DNA of 64,000 nucleotides from Muricoccus roseus (GCF_900141905.1 NZ_FQZF01000027.1:1-64000), one strand, 5' to 3'; shown: positions 32,419 to 41,533, counted from the first letter of the stretch. A program made the numbers and translations. The notes: generated by a model not told the origin, from the letters alone.

Positions 32419-32994
32419 ATGCCGCCCGATCCACCTCCCGCCGCGACCCGCCCTGATGCCCGAACCCGTGTTCTGGACGCGGCAGAGGGCATCATCCGTG
32501 CCCGGGGCGTCCCCGCCCTGACGCTGGAAGGGGCGGCGCGGCAGGCCGGGGTCTCCAAGGGCGGGCTGCTCTATCACTTCGCCTCCAAGGAAGCCTTGCT
32601 GGTTGCGCTGATGCGGCGGCTTGCGGAGGGGATCGAGGCGGATTTCCAGACCATGGCGGCGGCCCAGCCGGAAGGGCCCTTGCGCGCCCTGCGGGCCTGC
32701 CTGGCCTTCACCTTCGATCAGCCGGACATTTCGGAGGCGCATGCGCGGGCGGCGGCGGTGCTGCTGGCGGCCTTCCACCACGACCCCGCGCTGATCGACC
32801 CCATCCGGGAGTTCTTCGCCCGCGTGCGAACCCGCGTGGCGGAGGAGGGGGCGCCGCCCGGCGTGGCCTGGGCGGTGATGCTGGCGGGCGACGGGCTGTT
32901 CATGGCGCGGCTGTTCCGCCTCTACGAACCAGGGGCGGAGGAATTGGCGGCGCTGCGGGCCACGCTGCTCGGGCTGCTGGAGTCGGGAACGTGA
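32419..32994 (+). CDS. TetR-family transcriptional regulator
   Basis: The product is 191 residues. The N-terminal helix-turn-helix TLEGAARQAGVSKGGLLYHF is followed by the standard TetR core. The C-terminal part resembles the TetR_C_7-like AefR group. It is first gene of a four-gene operon with an efflux system and overlaps the next start (GTGA). The long dyad just upstream makes autoregulation likely. The probable inducer is a toxic or membrane-active compound exported by the neighbours (inference). Confidence 0.92.
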   Translation: MPPDPPPAATRPDARTRVLDAAEGIIRARGVPALTLEGAARQAGVSKGGLLYHFASKEALLVALMRRLAEGIEADFQTMAAAQPEGPLRALRACLAFTFDQPDISEAHARAAAVLLAAFHHDPALIDPIREFFARVRTRVAEEGAPPGVAWAVMLAGDGLFMARLFRLYEPGAEELAALRATLLGLLESGT

Positions 32995-34034
32995 AGCGCT
33001 GGGCGGTGGTCGGCGCCGTATTGGCGGCGGCCGGGATCGGAGCCTGGGCTATGGGGCTGGGCCCTTTCGCTTCCGGGCCCATGGGCGGGGCGGTGGCGCC
33101 GCCGGCCGCTGCCTCGGCGCCCGCCGGGGTGGGTGCGCTGGGGCGGGTGGAGCCGGCCGGGCGCATCCGGCGCCTGGCAGCGCCCGGGCTGAGCATGGGC
33201 GCGCGGCTGGAGCGGCTGCTGGTGGACGAGGGCGACACGGTGAAGGCCGGGCAGGTCCTGGCCGAGTTCGCCGATGCCGGGCAGCGCGACGCTGCGATGG
33301 CCGAGGCGGCGGCGCGGATGGCGCAGGCCAGCGCGACGCTGGAGCGCACCCGCCGCGGCGGCAGCGAGAGCGAGGTGGCCGCGGCCGAGGCGCGCGTGGC
33401 GGCGCTGCGCGCGGCCGAGGAGACGGCACGGCGCGACGCGGCGCGTTCGGCATCCCTCGTCTCCTCCGGCGCGGGGGCGGCGGCGCAGGCGGAGCGGAAC
33501 CGCTTCCTCGCCACGCAGCGCGCGGCGGAGCGCGCCACGGCCGAGGCCGATCTGGAGACGCTGCGGAACCCGCGGGATGAGGACGTGGCACGCGCCGAGG
33601 CCGATCTGGCCGCGGCGGAGGCCGCGCTGGCGCGGGCACGGGCCGATGCGGATCTCGCGCGGCTGCGCGCCCCTTCCGACGGCACGATCCTGCGCGTGAT
33701 CGCGCGGGCGGGCGAGGCGGTGGGCAGCGACGGCGTGCTGGAGATGGGCGACCTCTCCCGCCTCGACGTGGTGGCGGATGTTTATGAGACCGACCTGCCG
33801 CGCCTGCGGGAAGGTGCCGCCGCCGAGGTGGTGGTACCGGGCGAGGCCGCGCGCCACCATGCCGTGGTTCGCGAGATCGGCTGGGTGGTGCGGCGCACGA
33901 CCCAGGCCGGCACGGACCCCGTGGCGGCGGTGGATGCGCGCACGGTGGAGGTGCGGCTGACGCTGGACGAGGCGGGGCGCCAGGCGCTGCTGCGGCGCTC
34001 CGGCATGCAGGTTCAGGTGGCGATTCGGCCGTGA
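32991..34034 (+). CDS. DevB/HlyD-type membrane fusion protein
   Basis: The product is 347 residues: one N-terminal TM helix (about 5-22), then a biotinyl-lipoyl-like half (GALGRVEPAGRIRRLAAPGL, LLVDEGDTVKAGQVLAEF), a long Ala/Glu/Arg coiled coil (about 100-220), and a beta-barrel return (LARLRAPSDGTILRVIARAG, VVADVYETDLPRLREG). This is the adaptor of a three-part exporter, joining the inner-membrane ABC transporter to an outer-membrane channel that is not encoded here. The order with DevC and DevA matches the heterocyst glycolipid exporter family. It starts with GTG overlapping the TetR stop. Confidence 0.9.
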   Translation: MKRWAVVGAVLAAAGIGAWAMGLGPFASGPMGGAVAPPAAASAPAGVGALGRVEPAGRIRRLAAPGLSMGARLERLLVDEGDTVKAGQVLAEFADAGQRDAAMAEAAARMAQASATLERTRRGGSESEVAAAEARVAALRAAEETARRDAARSASLVSSGAGAAAQAERNRFLATQRAAERATAEADLETLRNPRDEDVARAEADLAAAEAALARARADADLARLRAPSDGTILRVIARAGEAVGSDGVLEMGDLSRLDVVADVYETDLPRLREGAAAEVVVPGEAARHHAVVREIGWVVRRTTQAGTDPVAAVDARTVEVRLTLDEAGRQALLRRSGMQVQVAIRP

Positions 34035-35254
34035 ACGCGATGTCCGACCTTCGGCCCGCCGCGCGTGGCGCCATGCGGGCACCCGGCTTCCTCTCCGGCT
34101 CCTGGTTGGCGGTGCGGCTGGCCTGGCGGCAGCTGCGCTCGGAACGGGCGCGGCTGGCCTCGGCCATCGCGGGGGTGATGTTCGCCTGCGTGCTGGTCTT
34201 CATGCAGCTCGGCTTCCGTGCGGCGCTGTTCGAGAGCGCGACGACGCTGATCGGCGCGATGCGGGCGGACCTGTTCCTGATGAGCCCGATGACGCTCGCC
34301 TCCTTCCGGCCGGAGACCATCCCGCGCGTGCGGGTCTCGCAGGCGCTGGGGGTGGAGGCGGTGCAGGCGGCCGTGCCGGTCTATCTGGCGCAGGCGAGCT
34401 TCCGGAACCCGGAGTCGGGGAGGCGGCGCATGATCCAGCTCATCGGCTTCGACGCCGAGGCGGGGGTGCTGGACCTGCCCGGGCTGGCCGCGATGCGCGA
34501 GGCGCTGAAGCAGCCGGACACCATCGCCTTCGACGCGCGCTCGCGGCCCGAATTCGGCCCGGTGCTGCGGATGTTCCAGGAGCAGGGGCCGTTCGCCGTC
34601 CAGATCGGCAACCGCGAGATGCGCGTGGTGGGCACGGTGGAGATGGGAACCTCCTTCGGCGCGGACGGCAATGCCGTTCTGTCGGAGGTGAATTTCCGCC
34701 GCGCGGTGCGGGAGAGGCCGCAGGCGTTGGTGGACCTGGCCGCGATCCGGCTGAAGCCCGGGGCCGACCTGCTGGCGGCGCAGGCGGCGCTGCGCGCGAT
34801 CATGCCGCCGGATGTCGCGGTGCTGACGCAGGAGGAGCTGCGGCGGCACGAGCTGCGCTACTGGGAGGAGGCGACGCCGATCGGCTTCATCTTCTCGTTC
34901 GGCAGCCTGATGGGGCTGATCGTCGGCATGGTGATCGTCTACCAGATCCTGTTCAGCGACATCGCCGGGCATCTGAAGGAATACGCGACGCTGAAGGCGA
35001 TGGGCTATTCCAACGCGCATCTCTCGCGCGTGGTGCTGGGCGCGGCCGGGATCCTCGCGCTGCTGGGCTTCGTGCCGGGCACCATCGCCTCCGCGATGCT
35101 CTACGGCGTGATCGCGGATGCGACCTTCCTGCCGCTGGCCATGGCCACGGAGCGCGCGGTGACGGTGTTCCTGATGATCTTCGCCATGTGCGGCGTGGCC
35201 GGGCTGCTGGCGGTGCGCAAGCTGCGCGACGCCGATCCGGCGGACATGTTCTGA
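34031..35254 (+). CDS. DevC-type ABC transporter permease
   Basis: The product is 407 residues with four TM helices: about 46-66, then after a large periplasmic MacB-like domain three near 288-310, 338-360 and 378-397. SWLAVRLAWRQLRSERARLAS and the FtsX-type C-terminal part EYATLKAMGYSNAHLSRVVL are typical. It is the permease of the exporter with the adaptor before and ATPase after. The GTG start overlaps the adaptor stop, with an ATG three codons later as an alternative. Confidence 0.9.
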   Translation: MNAMSDLRPAARGAMRAPGFLSGSWLAVRLAWRQLRSERARLASAIAGVMFACVLVFMQLGFRAALFESATTLIGAMRADLFLMSPMTLASFRPETIPRVRVSQALGVEAVQAAVPVYLAQASFRNPESGRRRMIQLIGFDAEAGVLDLPGLAAMREALKQPDTIAFDARSRPEFGPVLRMFQEQGPFAVQIGNREMRVVGTVEMGTSFGADGNAVLSEVNFRRAVRERPQALVDLAAIRLKPGADLLAAQAALRAIMPPDVAVLTQEELRRHELRYWEEATPIGFIFSFGSLMGLIVGMVIVYQILFSDIAGHLKEYATLKAMGYSNAHLSRVVLGAAGILALLGFVPGTIASAMLYGVIADATFLPLAMATERAVTVFLMIFAMCGVAGLLAVRKLRDADPADMF

Positions 35255-35955
35255 TGGAGAACCCGGTCGAGATCCGCGAGGTCACCTACGCCTATGGCGA
35301 AGGCGCGCTTCGGCGGGAGGTTCTGCGGGAGGTGGACCTCCGCGTCGGGCCGGGGGAGATCGTGATCCTCACCGGCCCCTCCGGCAGCGGCAAGACGACG
35401 CTGCTGACGCTGGCGGGCGCGCTGCGCGCGGTGCAGCAGGGATCCTGCCGCGTGCTGGGGCGCGAGCTGGCCGGCGCGCGGGAGGCGGAGCGGGTGGCGC
35501 TGCGGCGGCGGATCGGCTTCATCTTCCAGAGCCACAACCTCCTCGGCTTCCTCAGCGCGCGGCAGAACGTGGCGATGGCGCTGGAACTGGATGGCGGAAC
35601 GGGCGAGCGCGAGCGGCTGGAGCGGGCCGATGCCATGCTGGCCTCCGTCGGGTTGGCCGAGCATGCGGGGAAGCAGCCCGGACAGCTTTCCGGCGGGCAG
35701 CGGCAGCGCGTGGCGGTGGCGCGGGCTCTGGTGGGCAGCCCCGGGTTGATCCTGGCGGACGAGCCGACCGCGGCGCTGGACAAGGCCAGCGGGCAGGAGG
35801 TGGTGCATCTGCTGCGCGACCTGGCGCGGTCCCGCGGGACCGCCATCCTGCTGGTGACCCATGATCCGCGCATCCTGGATGTGGCGGACCGGATCGTGGC
35901 GATGGAGGACGGGCGGGTGGTGGCCGATGACGCAGCCCGGGCCGTGAACGGATAA
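35254..35955 (+). CDS. DevA/LolD-type ABC transporter ATPase
   Basis: The product is 233 residues with the full ATPase set: Walker A GPSGSGKTT, Q-loop FIFQSHNLL, signature LSGGQRQRVAVARAL, Walker B LILADEPTAALD and the H-loop His in LLVTHDPRI. The ATG overlaps the permease stop (TGATG at 35252-35256). This completes the TetR-DevBCA operon. Its substrate is not known. An outer-membrane TolC-like partner must be supplied from elsewhere. Confidence 0.93.
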   Translation: MENPVEIREVTYAYGEGALRREVLREVDLRVGPGEIVILTGPSGSGKTTLLTLAGALRAVQQGSCRVLGRELAGAREAERVALRRRIGFIFQSHNLLGFLSARQNVAMALELDGGTGERERLERADAMLASVGLAEHAGKQPGQLSGGQRQRVAVARALVGSPGLILADEPTAALDKASGQEVVHLLRDLARSRGTAILLVTHDPRILDVADRIVAMEDGRVVADDAARAVNG

Positions 35956-36040
35956 TCCGCGCGTTCTAACCTAGGATACGGAAGTTCCCGTGCCGGCCGA
36001 TTACAGGCCATTCGGGCATGGAACGGGCTGCGGGGCGCTT

Positions 36041-36072
36041 CGTCATGAAGCGTTAGCACACGCTTCATGACG
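36041..36072. repeat. Perfect 13-bp inverted repeat
   Basis: CGTCATGAAGCGT and ACGCTTCATGACG are separated by TAGCAC. It lies 86 bp after the DevA stop in a 508-bp gap. There is no T-run, so it is more likely a protein-binding dyad or cruciform than an intrinsic terminator. Confidence 0.8.
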
Positions 36073-36249
36073 CCTGTGGAAGAAGCGGGGTGGCGCGCAA
36101 CGCCAGCTCCGGCACCGCGTTCCGGGCGGCGGCAAGCCGGCAGAGCTCTTCACCGTCTTGTCACGGCGCGGCGTCTTGCGGGGCGGGGCGCCGGGCAACA
36201 CTTTCCGGCGCGGCCAGTGCTTTAAGGCCCTGTATTGGAGTGAGATTTC

Positions 36250-36447
36250 ATGCGCGTTCCGCTTCCCGGCCGCGACTACTTCCCGCCGCGGGTGCTGCTG
36301 CGCGGCGCTCCGCGGCCCTTGCTGGAAAGCCCCCGCCCGGACTCCCGGAGCGGGTTGATGACGATGTCCGCCGGTTCCATGGCCCTGCCCGCCATGCCGG
36401 CTTCCCCGCCGGCCCCGGCGGCGAGCCTGCGCCCCGCCGCCGCCTGA
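36250..36447 (+). CDS. Possible small Pro/Ala-rich protein
   Basis: The product would be 65 residues, rich in Pro, Arg and Ala, with no recognised domain. GGAG lies about nine bases before the ATG, which is the main support. It is in the 508-bp gap (35956-36463) between DevA and the M23 peptidase, which otherwise holds the perfect inverted repeat at 36041. It could be chance reading of GC-rich sequence. Confidence 0.35.
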   Translation: MRVPLPGRDYFPPRVLLRGAPRPLLESPRPDSRSGLMTMSAGSMALPAMPASPPAPAASLRPAAA

Positions 36448-36463
36448 GGCGCGGGACGGGAGA

Positions 36464-37279
36464 TCAGGGAAGGACGGGCCGCGGATCGAGCGAGGTCGCG
36501 AGCCAGAAGAGGCCGAGATGAAGATGCGGGCCGGTCACGCGGCCCGTGGCGCCTGAGGCGCCGATGACCTGGCCCCGCGAGACGGGGTCTCCCTCACGCA
36601 GATCCAGGCGCGACATGTGGGCGTAGAGGGTGGTCACGCCGTGGCCATGCTCGATCAGCATGGTGTTGCCGGTGAAGTAGAGGTCTTCGGCGAGGGTGAC
36701 GCGGCCCGAGGCGGCGGCGACGAGTGGCGTGCCGACGGGCACCGCGACATCCAGGCCGAGATGCGGGGCGCGCGGCTGGCCGTTCAGAATGCGCTGGCTG
36801 CCATAGACGCCGCTGATCCGCCCGCGGGCGGGCCATTCGAAGCCCTCCGCGAAATGGGGCGTGGCCGTGTCCGTGCGGCGGGCGGCGTTGAGGCGTTCCT
36901 GCTCGGCCCGGATGCGGGCCAGGGCTTCGGCATCCGGCGTGACCATGCGGGGCGGCAGGCCCTCCAGGCGCTGGATGTCCCATTCCCGCGGGGCGATGGC
37001 GATGCGGCGTTCCTCACGCGCGCCGTTCGGGACGGTGACGGTGAGGGTCGCCTGCGGGCCGGCATCGCGGCCGAGGCCGAAGACGAAGAGCCCATCCGGC
37101 GAGACGCGGAGGTTGCGCCCCTCGAAGGCGACGCGGCTGCCCGGATCCGCGCGCCCGGTGACGAGCGCGCCCTGGGCGATGCGCTCCGGCAGGACGAGCG
37201 CCGCCGCCGACCTCGCGAGCAGCAGCGCCGGCAGCGCGAGGGTGGCCCTGCGTGACAAGTTCAGCGCGCGATCGCTCAT
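36464..37279 (-). CDS. M23 family metallopeptidase (LytM-type)
   Basis: The product is 271 residues. A Tat-like signal (LSRRATLALPALLLARSAAA) is followed by a beta-rich region and the C-terminal M23 domain with its zinc and catalytic residues: His173 and Asp177 in PHLGLDVAVPVGTP, His221 in TLYAHMS, and the HLH of GPHLHLGL (about 252-254). It should cleave peptidoglycan cross-bridges in the periplasm, or act as a LytM activator. It is downstream of xseA on the same strand, with a terminator-like hairpin between. Confidence 0.92.
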   Translation of the reverse strand: MSDRALNLSRRATLALPALLLARSAAALVLPERIAQGALVTGRADPGSRVAFEGRNLRVSPDGLFVFGLGRDAGPQATLTVTVPNGAREERRIAIAPREWDIQRLEGLPPRMVTPDAEALARIRAEQERLNAARRTDTATPHFAEGFEWPARGRISGVYGSQRILNGQPRAPHLGLDVAVPVGTPLVAAASGRVTLAEDLYFTGNTMLIEHGHGVTTLYAHMSRLDLREGDPVSRGQVIGASGATGRVTGPHLHLGLFWLATSLDPRPVLP

Positions 37280-37304
37280 CCGTGCTCCAGCAAACCGACA
37301 AAAA

Positions 37305-37345
37305 TAGAAGGGGGTCCGGGGGGATACCTCCCCCCGGCCTTTCTC
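37305..37345 (-). repeat. Shortened repeat copy: module 1 hairpin after xseA
   Basis: On the minus strand CCGGGGGGA/TCCCCCCGG (37316-37337, four-base loop) is followed by ACCCCCTTCTATTTTTG. It starts about eight bases after the xseA stop. This matches the first module of the long repeat and the copy after pmbA, and is probably the xseA terminator. Confidence 0.75.
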
Positions 37346-38923
37346 CTACAGCAGCGACCCCTGCACATCCGCCTTCCCGCGCTTCCTGGCGCGGTCATCG
37401 GTCACGTTCACGAGGCCATCCGCGAATTGCAGGGCGAGCTTCTGCCCCGGCGCGACGCTGGCCGCCGCCGTGACGGGCAGGCCATTGGCGTCGCGCACCA
37501 GGGCGAAGCCGCGTTCCAGCAGCGCCTGGTAGGAGGCGCCTTCGAGGCGGGCGGCGAGGCCGTTCAGCGCCGCCCGGGATTCGCGCAGGCGGCCCAGGAT
37601 GATGGGCGTGGGGTCCGGGATGCGGGCGAGGGTGGCGTTGCGTTCAGCCAGGCGGCGCTGGGCGGCGGCGTCCAGCCGCTCGGCCGCGCGGGTGAAGGCG
37701 GCGCGGCCTTCGCGCAGGCGGGTGCGCAGGAAGGGGGCGGGGTCCGGCAGGCCGGCCAGGGCGCGGGAGTGCCGGCCGATGGCGGCCCGGGCGGCACCGG
37801 CGACACGGAGCTGGAGAAGGTTCAGCGCCGCGCGCCGGGCGGCGATGGCCTCCTGCGGGCGGGGCAGGCGGGCGGCGGTGGATTCCAGCGCGCGGCGCTT
37901 GGTGGCGATGAGGGCGCGCGGGGCGAGCTGCAGCCGGTGGCCGCGATCCTCCAGCCGGTTGCGGCCCGCGGCGATGAGGGCGGGCAGGTCCGGCAGGCCG
38001 GAGGCGGCGCGGGCCAGGCGCAGCCGGCCGCGGTCCAGCACGGAATGCCCGGCGCGGTGCAGGCGCGTGCCGCGCTGTTGCAGGGCGGCCAGGAGTTCCT
38101 CGCGCGAGGGGACGGCGAGTTCGGCAGCGGCGGTGGGCGTGGGGGCGCGGCGGTCGGAGGCGAAGTCGATCAGCGTGGTGTCGGTCTCGTGGCCGACGGC
38201 GGAGATGAGGGGGATGGGCGAGCTGGCGGCGGCGCGGACGACGATTTCCTCGTTGAAGGCCATCAGGTCCTCGAGGCTGCCGCCGCCGCGCGCGACGATG
38301 ATGACATCTGGGCGCGGGATGCGGCCGAGCGGCGAGAGGCCCCCCATGGTGGCGATGGCGGCGGCCACCTGCTCCGCCGCGCCCTGGCCCTGCACCGCCA
38401 CGGGGATGAGCAGCACGCGGCGGGGGAAGCGGCGGGCGAGGGTGGTGCGGATGTCGTGCAGCACCGCGCCCTTTTCGGAGGTGATGACGCCGATCACTTC
38501 GGGCAGGAAGGGCAGGGGGCGCTTGCGCGCCTCGTCGAACAGGCCCTCAGCGCCGAGGCGGAGGCGCAGCTTCTCGATGCGGGCGAGCAGCGCGCCCTCG
38601 CCGGCATATTCCAGCTTCTCGATCTGCAGCGCGTAGTCCGAGCGCTTGTCGGAGGCGGTGATCTTGCCGGTGGCGATCACCTCCACCCCGTTCTCGGGCT
38701 TGACCGCGAGCTTGGAGAGGGCGCCGCGCCAGATGATGGCGCGGATGGTGCCGGCCTCGTCCTTCATCGAGAGGTAGGAGTGGCCGGAGGGGTAGGTCTT
38801 GAACTCGCAGATCTCGCCGCGCACGCGGACGCGGCCAAAGGCGCTTTCCAGAGTGCGCTTCACCGCGCCCGAGATCTCGGAGACGCTGTATTCCGGGATG
38901 TTGCCGCTGCTGGTGCCGTCCAT
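37346..38923 (-). CDS. xseA: Exodeoxyribonuclease VII large subunit
   Basis: The product is 525 residues. The N-terminal OB-fold (EYSVSEISGAVKRTLESAFG; FKTYPSGHSYLSMKDEAGTI) binds DNA. The catalytic region contains RPDVIIVARGGGSLEDLMAF, then NEEIV and SAVGHETDTTLIDFASDRRA, followed by a long Arg/Ala coiled coil as in XseA. It degrades single-stranded DNA in complex with XseB, not present here. Start ATG 38923 gives the conserved N-terminus. The reading frame stays open far upstream, antisense to the kinase and purD, but that part is not coding. Confidence 0.95.
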   Translation of the reverse strand: MDGTSSGNIPEYSVSEISGAVKRTLESAFGRVRVRGEICEFKTYPSGHSYLSMKDEAGTIRAIIWRGALSKLAVKPENGVEVIATGKITASDKRSDYALQIEKLEYAGEGALLARIEKLRLRLGAEGLFDEARKRPLPFLPEVIGVITSEKGAVLHDIRTTLARRFPRRVLLIPVAVQGQGAAEQVAAAIATMGGLSPLGRIPRPDVIIVARGGGSLEDLMAFNEEIVVRAAASSPIPLISAVGHETDTTLIDFASDRRAPTPTAAAELAVPSREELLAALQQRGTRLHRAGHSVLDRGRLRLARAASGLPDLPALIAAGRNRLEDRGHRLQLAPRALIATKRRALESTAARLPRPQEAIAARRAALNLLQLRVAGAARAAIGRHSRALAGLPDPAPFLRTRLREGRAAFTRAAERLDAAAQRRLAERNATLARIPDPTPIILGRLRESRAALNGLAARLEGASYQALLERGFALVRDANGLPVTAAASVAPGQKLALQFADGLVNVTDDRARKRGKADVQGSLL

Positions 38924-39028
38924 GGGGGCATTATGGGCGCTCGCGCCCGCGCGCGCCACGCGGGGAGCGAAACCTTGCCCGAGCCTTGCCCCTTTCGCTC
39001 CTGCAACCGAAGGGGAGTGCTGGTCTTG

Positions 39029-40207
39029 ATGGACGATGCCGGAGTGTCGAGGGACGAGCCGTTGGAGGTGCAGCTCGCGCGGGTGCGGCGCTATGGCGAG
39101 ATCCTGAACGACTTCGGGCGCATGGCGGCGGAGGCGAGCGAGGCCGAGCGGCTGGTCCAGCTGGCCTGCGTACAGGCCGCGCGCGGCATCGGCATCCGCC
39201 ACACCAAGGCGCTCCGCCACCGGCCGGAGAGCGGGGACCTGCTGATCGTGGCCGGGGTGGGCTGGAGGCCGGGGGTGGTGGGGCATGTGAGCCTCGGCAC
39301 CGATCTCGCCTCCCTGCCCGGCCAGGCGCTGCGGACGCGGCAGCCCAACATCATCGACGACCTGCCGCATGACCCGGAGTTCCGCTACTCCGCCGTGCTG
39401 CGGGAACATGGGATCGTTTCGGCGCTGAACGTGCCGGTGGCGGTGGATGGGGATGTCTGGGGCGTGCTGGAGGTGGACAGCGACGTGCCCCGGCGCTTTG
39501 GCCCGGATGACGTGCAGTTCCTCTCCGCCATGGCGAACACGCTGGGCCTGGCGCTGGCGCGGCGGGGCGGGGTGACGGAGGTGACGGAGGCGGCCGCGGA
39601 TGCGGCGCGGCAGCTGGCGCAGGAGCGGATGCTGCGCGGCGAGCTGCAGCACCGGGCGAAGAACGACCTGCAGCTCATCCTCTCGCTGCTGGTGATGCAG
39701 CGGCGGCGGCTGCCGGATACCGAGGCGCGGCGGATCTTCGGCCATGTGATGGACCGGGTGGCGGCGATCGGCGTGGCGCATGACCAGCTTAGCCTCGAGC
39801 GCGGGACGGGGCTGATCGACGTCGCCGACTACCTCCAGGCGCTCTGCGGCAACCTTTCCGCCCGGCGGGAGGGCGTGCTGATCGAGACGGCGCTGGAGTC
39901 GGTGGAGATGCCGCATTCCCGCGCCGTTCCGCTGGGGCTGATCGTGAACGAGCTGGTGACGAACGCGCTGAAGCATGCCTTTCCCGAGGGGCGGGAAGGG
40001 GTGATCCGGGTGGAGTTCGAGGTTCCGCCCGGCGCCGAGGCGCGGCTTTGCGTGCGCGACGACGGGGTCGGGATGGGGCCGCCCCGGCCAGGCAGCTCGG
40101 GCACGGAGCTGGTCCGGCGGCTGGTGCGCCAGGTGGGCGGCCGGCTGGAGGAAATGGCCCAGCCTCGCGGGGCGGGATTCTGCGTCATGTTCCCGTTGGT
40201 GACCTGA
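39029..40207 (+). CDS. GAF-domain sensor histidine kinase, HisKA_2 type
   Basis: The product is a 392-residue soluble protein without TM segments. Residues 35-180 are a GAF domain (SLGTDLASLPGQALRTRQPN; VPVAVDGDVWGVLEVDS). The phosphoacceptor box is GELQHRAKNDLQLILSLLVM with His208, typical of HisKA_2/HWE-like kinases. The ATP-binding domain has LIVNELVTNALKHAFPEG (N box) and DDGVGMG (G1). It senses a cytoplasmic signal and should phosphorylate a response regulator, but none is adjacent, so it is an orphan here. ATG 39029 has GGGGAG about ten bases upstream. Confidence 0.9.
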   Translation: MDDAGVSRDEPLEVQLARVRRYGEILNDFGRMAAEASEAERLVQLACVQAARGIGIRHTKALRHRPESGDLLIVAGVGWRPGVVGHVSLGTDLASLPGQALRTRQPNIIDDLPHDPEFRYSAVLREHGIVSALNVPVAVDGDVWGVLEVDSDVPRRFGPDDVQFLSAMANTLGLALARRGGVTEVTEAAADAARQLAQERMLRGELQHRAKNDLQLILSLLVMQRRRLPDTEARRIFGHVMDRVAAIGVAHDQLSLERGTGLIDVADYLQALCGNLSARREGVLIETALESVEMPHSRAVPLGLIVNELVTNALKHAFPEGREGVIRVEFEVPPGAEARLCVRDDGVGMGPPRPGSSGTELVRRLVRQVGGRLEEMAQPRGAGFCVMFPLVT

Positions 40208-40264
40208 CGCGCGGCGGCTTCCACGGCATAAGGCGCTGCGACGGAACAGGGGATCGGGCGCGAG

Positions 40265-41533
40265 ATGAAGGTTCTGCTGGTCGGCGGCGGTGGGCGCGAG
40301 CACGCGCTGGCATGGCGGATTTCGGAGAGCCCGCTTCTGACGAAGCTGTGGTGCGCGCCGGGGAACCCGGGAATCGCGGCCCATGCCGAATGCGTGGCGA
40401 TCGGGGCCGAGGACGTGGCCGGGCTGGTGGGTTTCGCGCGCGGGAACGGCGTGGAGCTGGTGGTGGCGGGGCCTGAGGCGCCGCTGACCCTGGGCCTGGC
40501 CGATGCCTGTGCCGCGGCGGGCATTCCCTGCTTCGGGCCGAGTGCCGCCGCCGCAATGCTGGAGGGCTCCAAGGCCTTCACCAAGGCGGTGCTGGACGCG
40601 GCCGGCGCCCCTACCGCGGCCTGGCGGCGCTTCGATGACCCCCGGGCCGCGCGCGACTATGTCCGCGCCCAGGGCGCGCCGATCGTGGTGAAGGCCGATG
40701 GGCTGGCGGCCGGCAAGGGCGTGGTGGTGGCCGCCACGCTGGAGGAGGCCGAGGCGGCCATCGCCGACATCATGGAAAGCCGGGTGCATGGCGCAGCCGG
40801 CGCCTCCGTGGTGATCGAGGAATGCATGACCGGCGAGGAGGCCTCGTTCTTCGCGCTCTGCGACGGCACGCGCGCCATCCCCATGGCCGCCGCGCAGGAC
40901 CACAAGCGCGTGGGCGATGGCGACACCGGCCCGAACACGGGCGGCATGGGCGCCTATTCCCCGCCGCCCGCCTTCACGGATGCGGTGCGGGACGAGGTGA
41001 TGGCGCGGGTGGTGGAGCCCGTGCTGGCGGAGATGGGCCGGCGCGGCGCGCCCTTCCGCGGCGTGCTCTTCGTCGGGCTGATGCTGACGGAGACGGGCCC
41101 GCGCGTGATCGAGTTCAACGTGCGCTTCGGCGACCCCGAATGCCAGGTGCTGATGATGCGGCTGCGGAGCGACCTCCTGCCGGCGCTGCTCGCCTCCGCG
41201 CGCGGGGATCTTTCCGGCGTTTCGCTGGAATGGTCCGAGGATCCGGCGCTGGTGGTGGTGATGGCCGCGCGCGGGTATCCCGGTGCGGTGCGGAAGGGCG
41301 AGGTGATCGGCGGGCTGGAGGCGGCGGCGGCCGTGCCGGGGGTGCGGGTGTTCCATGCGGGCACGGCGCGCGGGGCGGATGGCGCCGTGGTGGCCTCGGG
41401 CGGGCGCGTGCTGGGCATCGGGGCCAGCGCGCCGGACCTGCGCGCGGCGCGGGACGCGGCCTATGCCGCCGTGGACGCCCTGGACTGGCCGGGCGGCTTC
41501 TGCCGGCGCGACATCGCCCACCGGGCGCTATGA
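40265..41533 (+). CDS. purD: Phosphoribosylamine-glycine ligase
   Basis: The product is 422 residues, the usual PurD length. It joins glycine to phosphoribosylamine with ATP in purine synthesis. Motifs: MKVLLVGGGGREHALAWRIS, PLTLGLADACAAAGIPCFGP, ATP-grasp VKADGLAAGKGVVVAATLEE, and FNVRFGDPECQVLMMRL with the magnesium ligands. It ends in an ATGA overlap with a DUF1835-type gene. Confidence 0.96.
   Translation: MKVLLVGGGGREHALAWRISESPLLTKLWCAPGNPGIAAHAECVAIGAEDVAGLVGFARGNGVELVVAGPEAPLTLGLADACAAAGIPCFGPSAAAAMLEGSKAFTKAVLDAAGAPTAAWRRFDDPRAARDYVRAQGAPIVVKADGLAAGKGVVVAATLEEAEAAIADIMESRVHGAAGASVVIEECMTGEEASFFALCDGTRAIPMAAAQDHKRVGDGDTGPNTGGMGAYSPPPAFTDAVRDEVMARVVEPVLAEMGRRGAPFRGVLFVGLMLTETGPRVIEFNVRFGDPECQVLMMRLRSDLLPALLASARGDLSGVSLEWSEDPALVVVMAARGYPGAVRKGEVIGGLEAAAAVPGVRVFHAGTARGADGAVVASGGRVLGIGASAPDLRAARDAAYAAVDALDWPGGFCRRDIAHRAL

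Noticed and set aside
36090-36521. 143-residue plus-strand frame after DevA
   Set aside because: Arg/Ser-rich with no start signal; the small frame at 36250 has a better ribosome site but is itself weak.
38924-41521. Very long minus-strand open frame extending xseA over the kinase and purD
   Set aside because: It is antisense to two well-supported genes, has a His/Arg/Pro-rich low-complexity translation and no family match. GC-rich third positions leave such frames open by chance.
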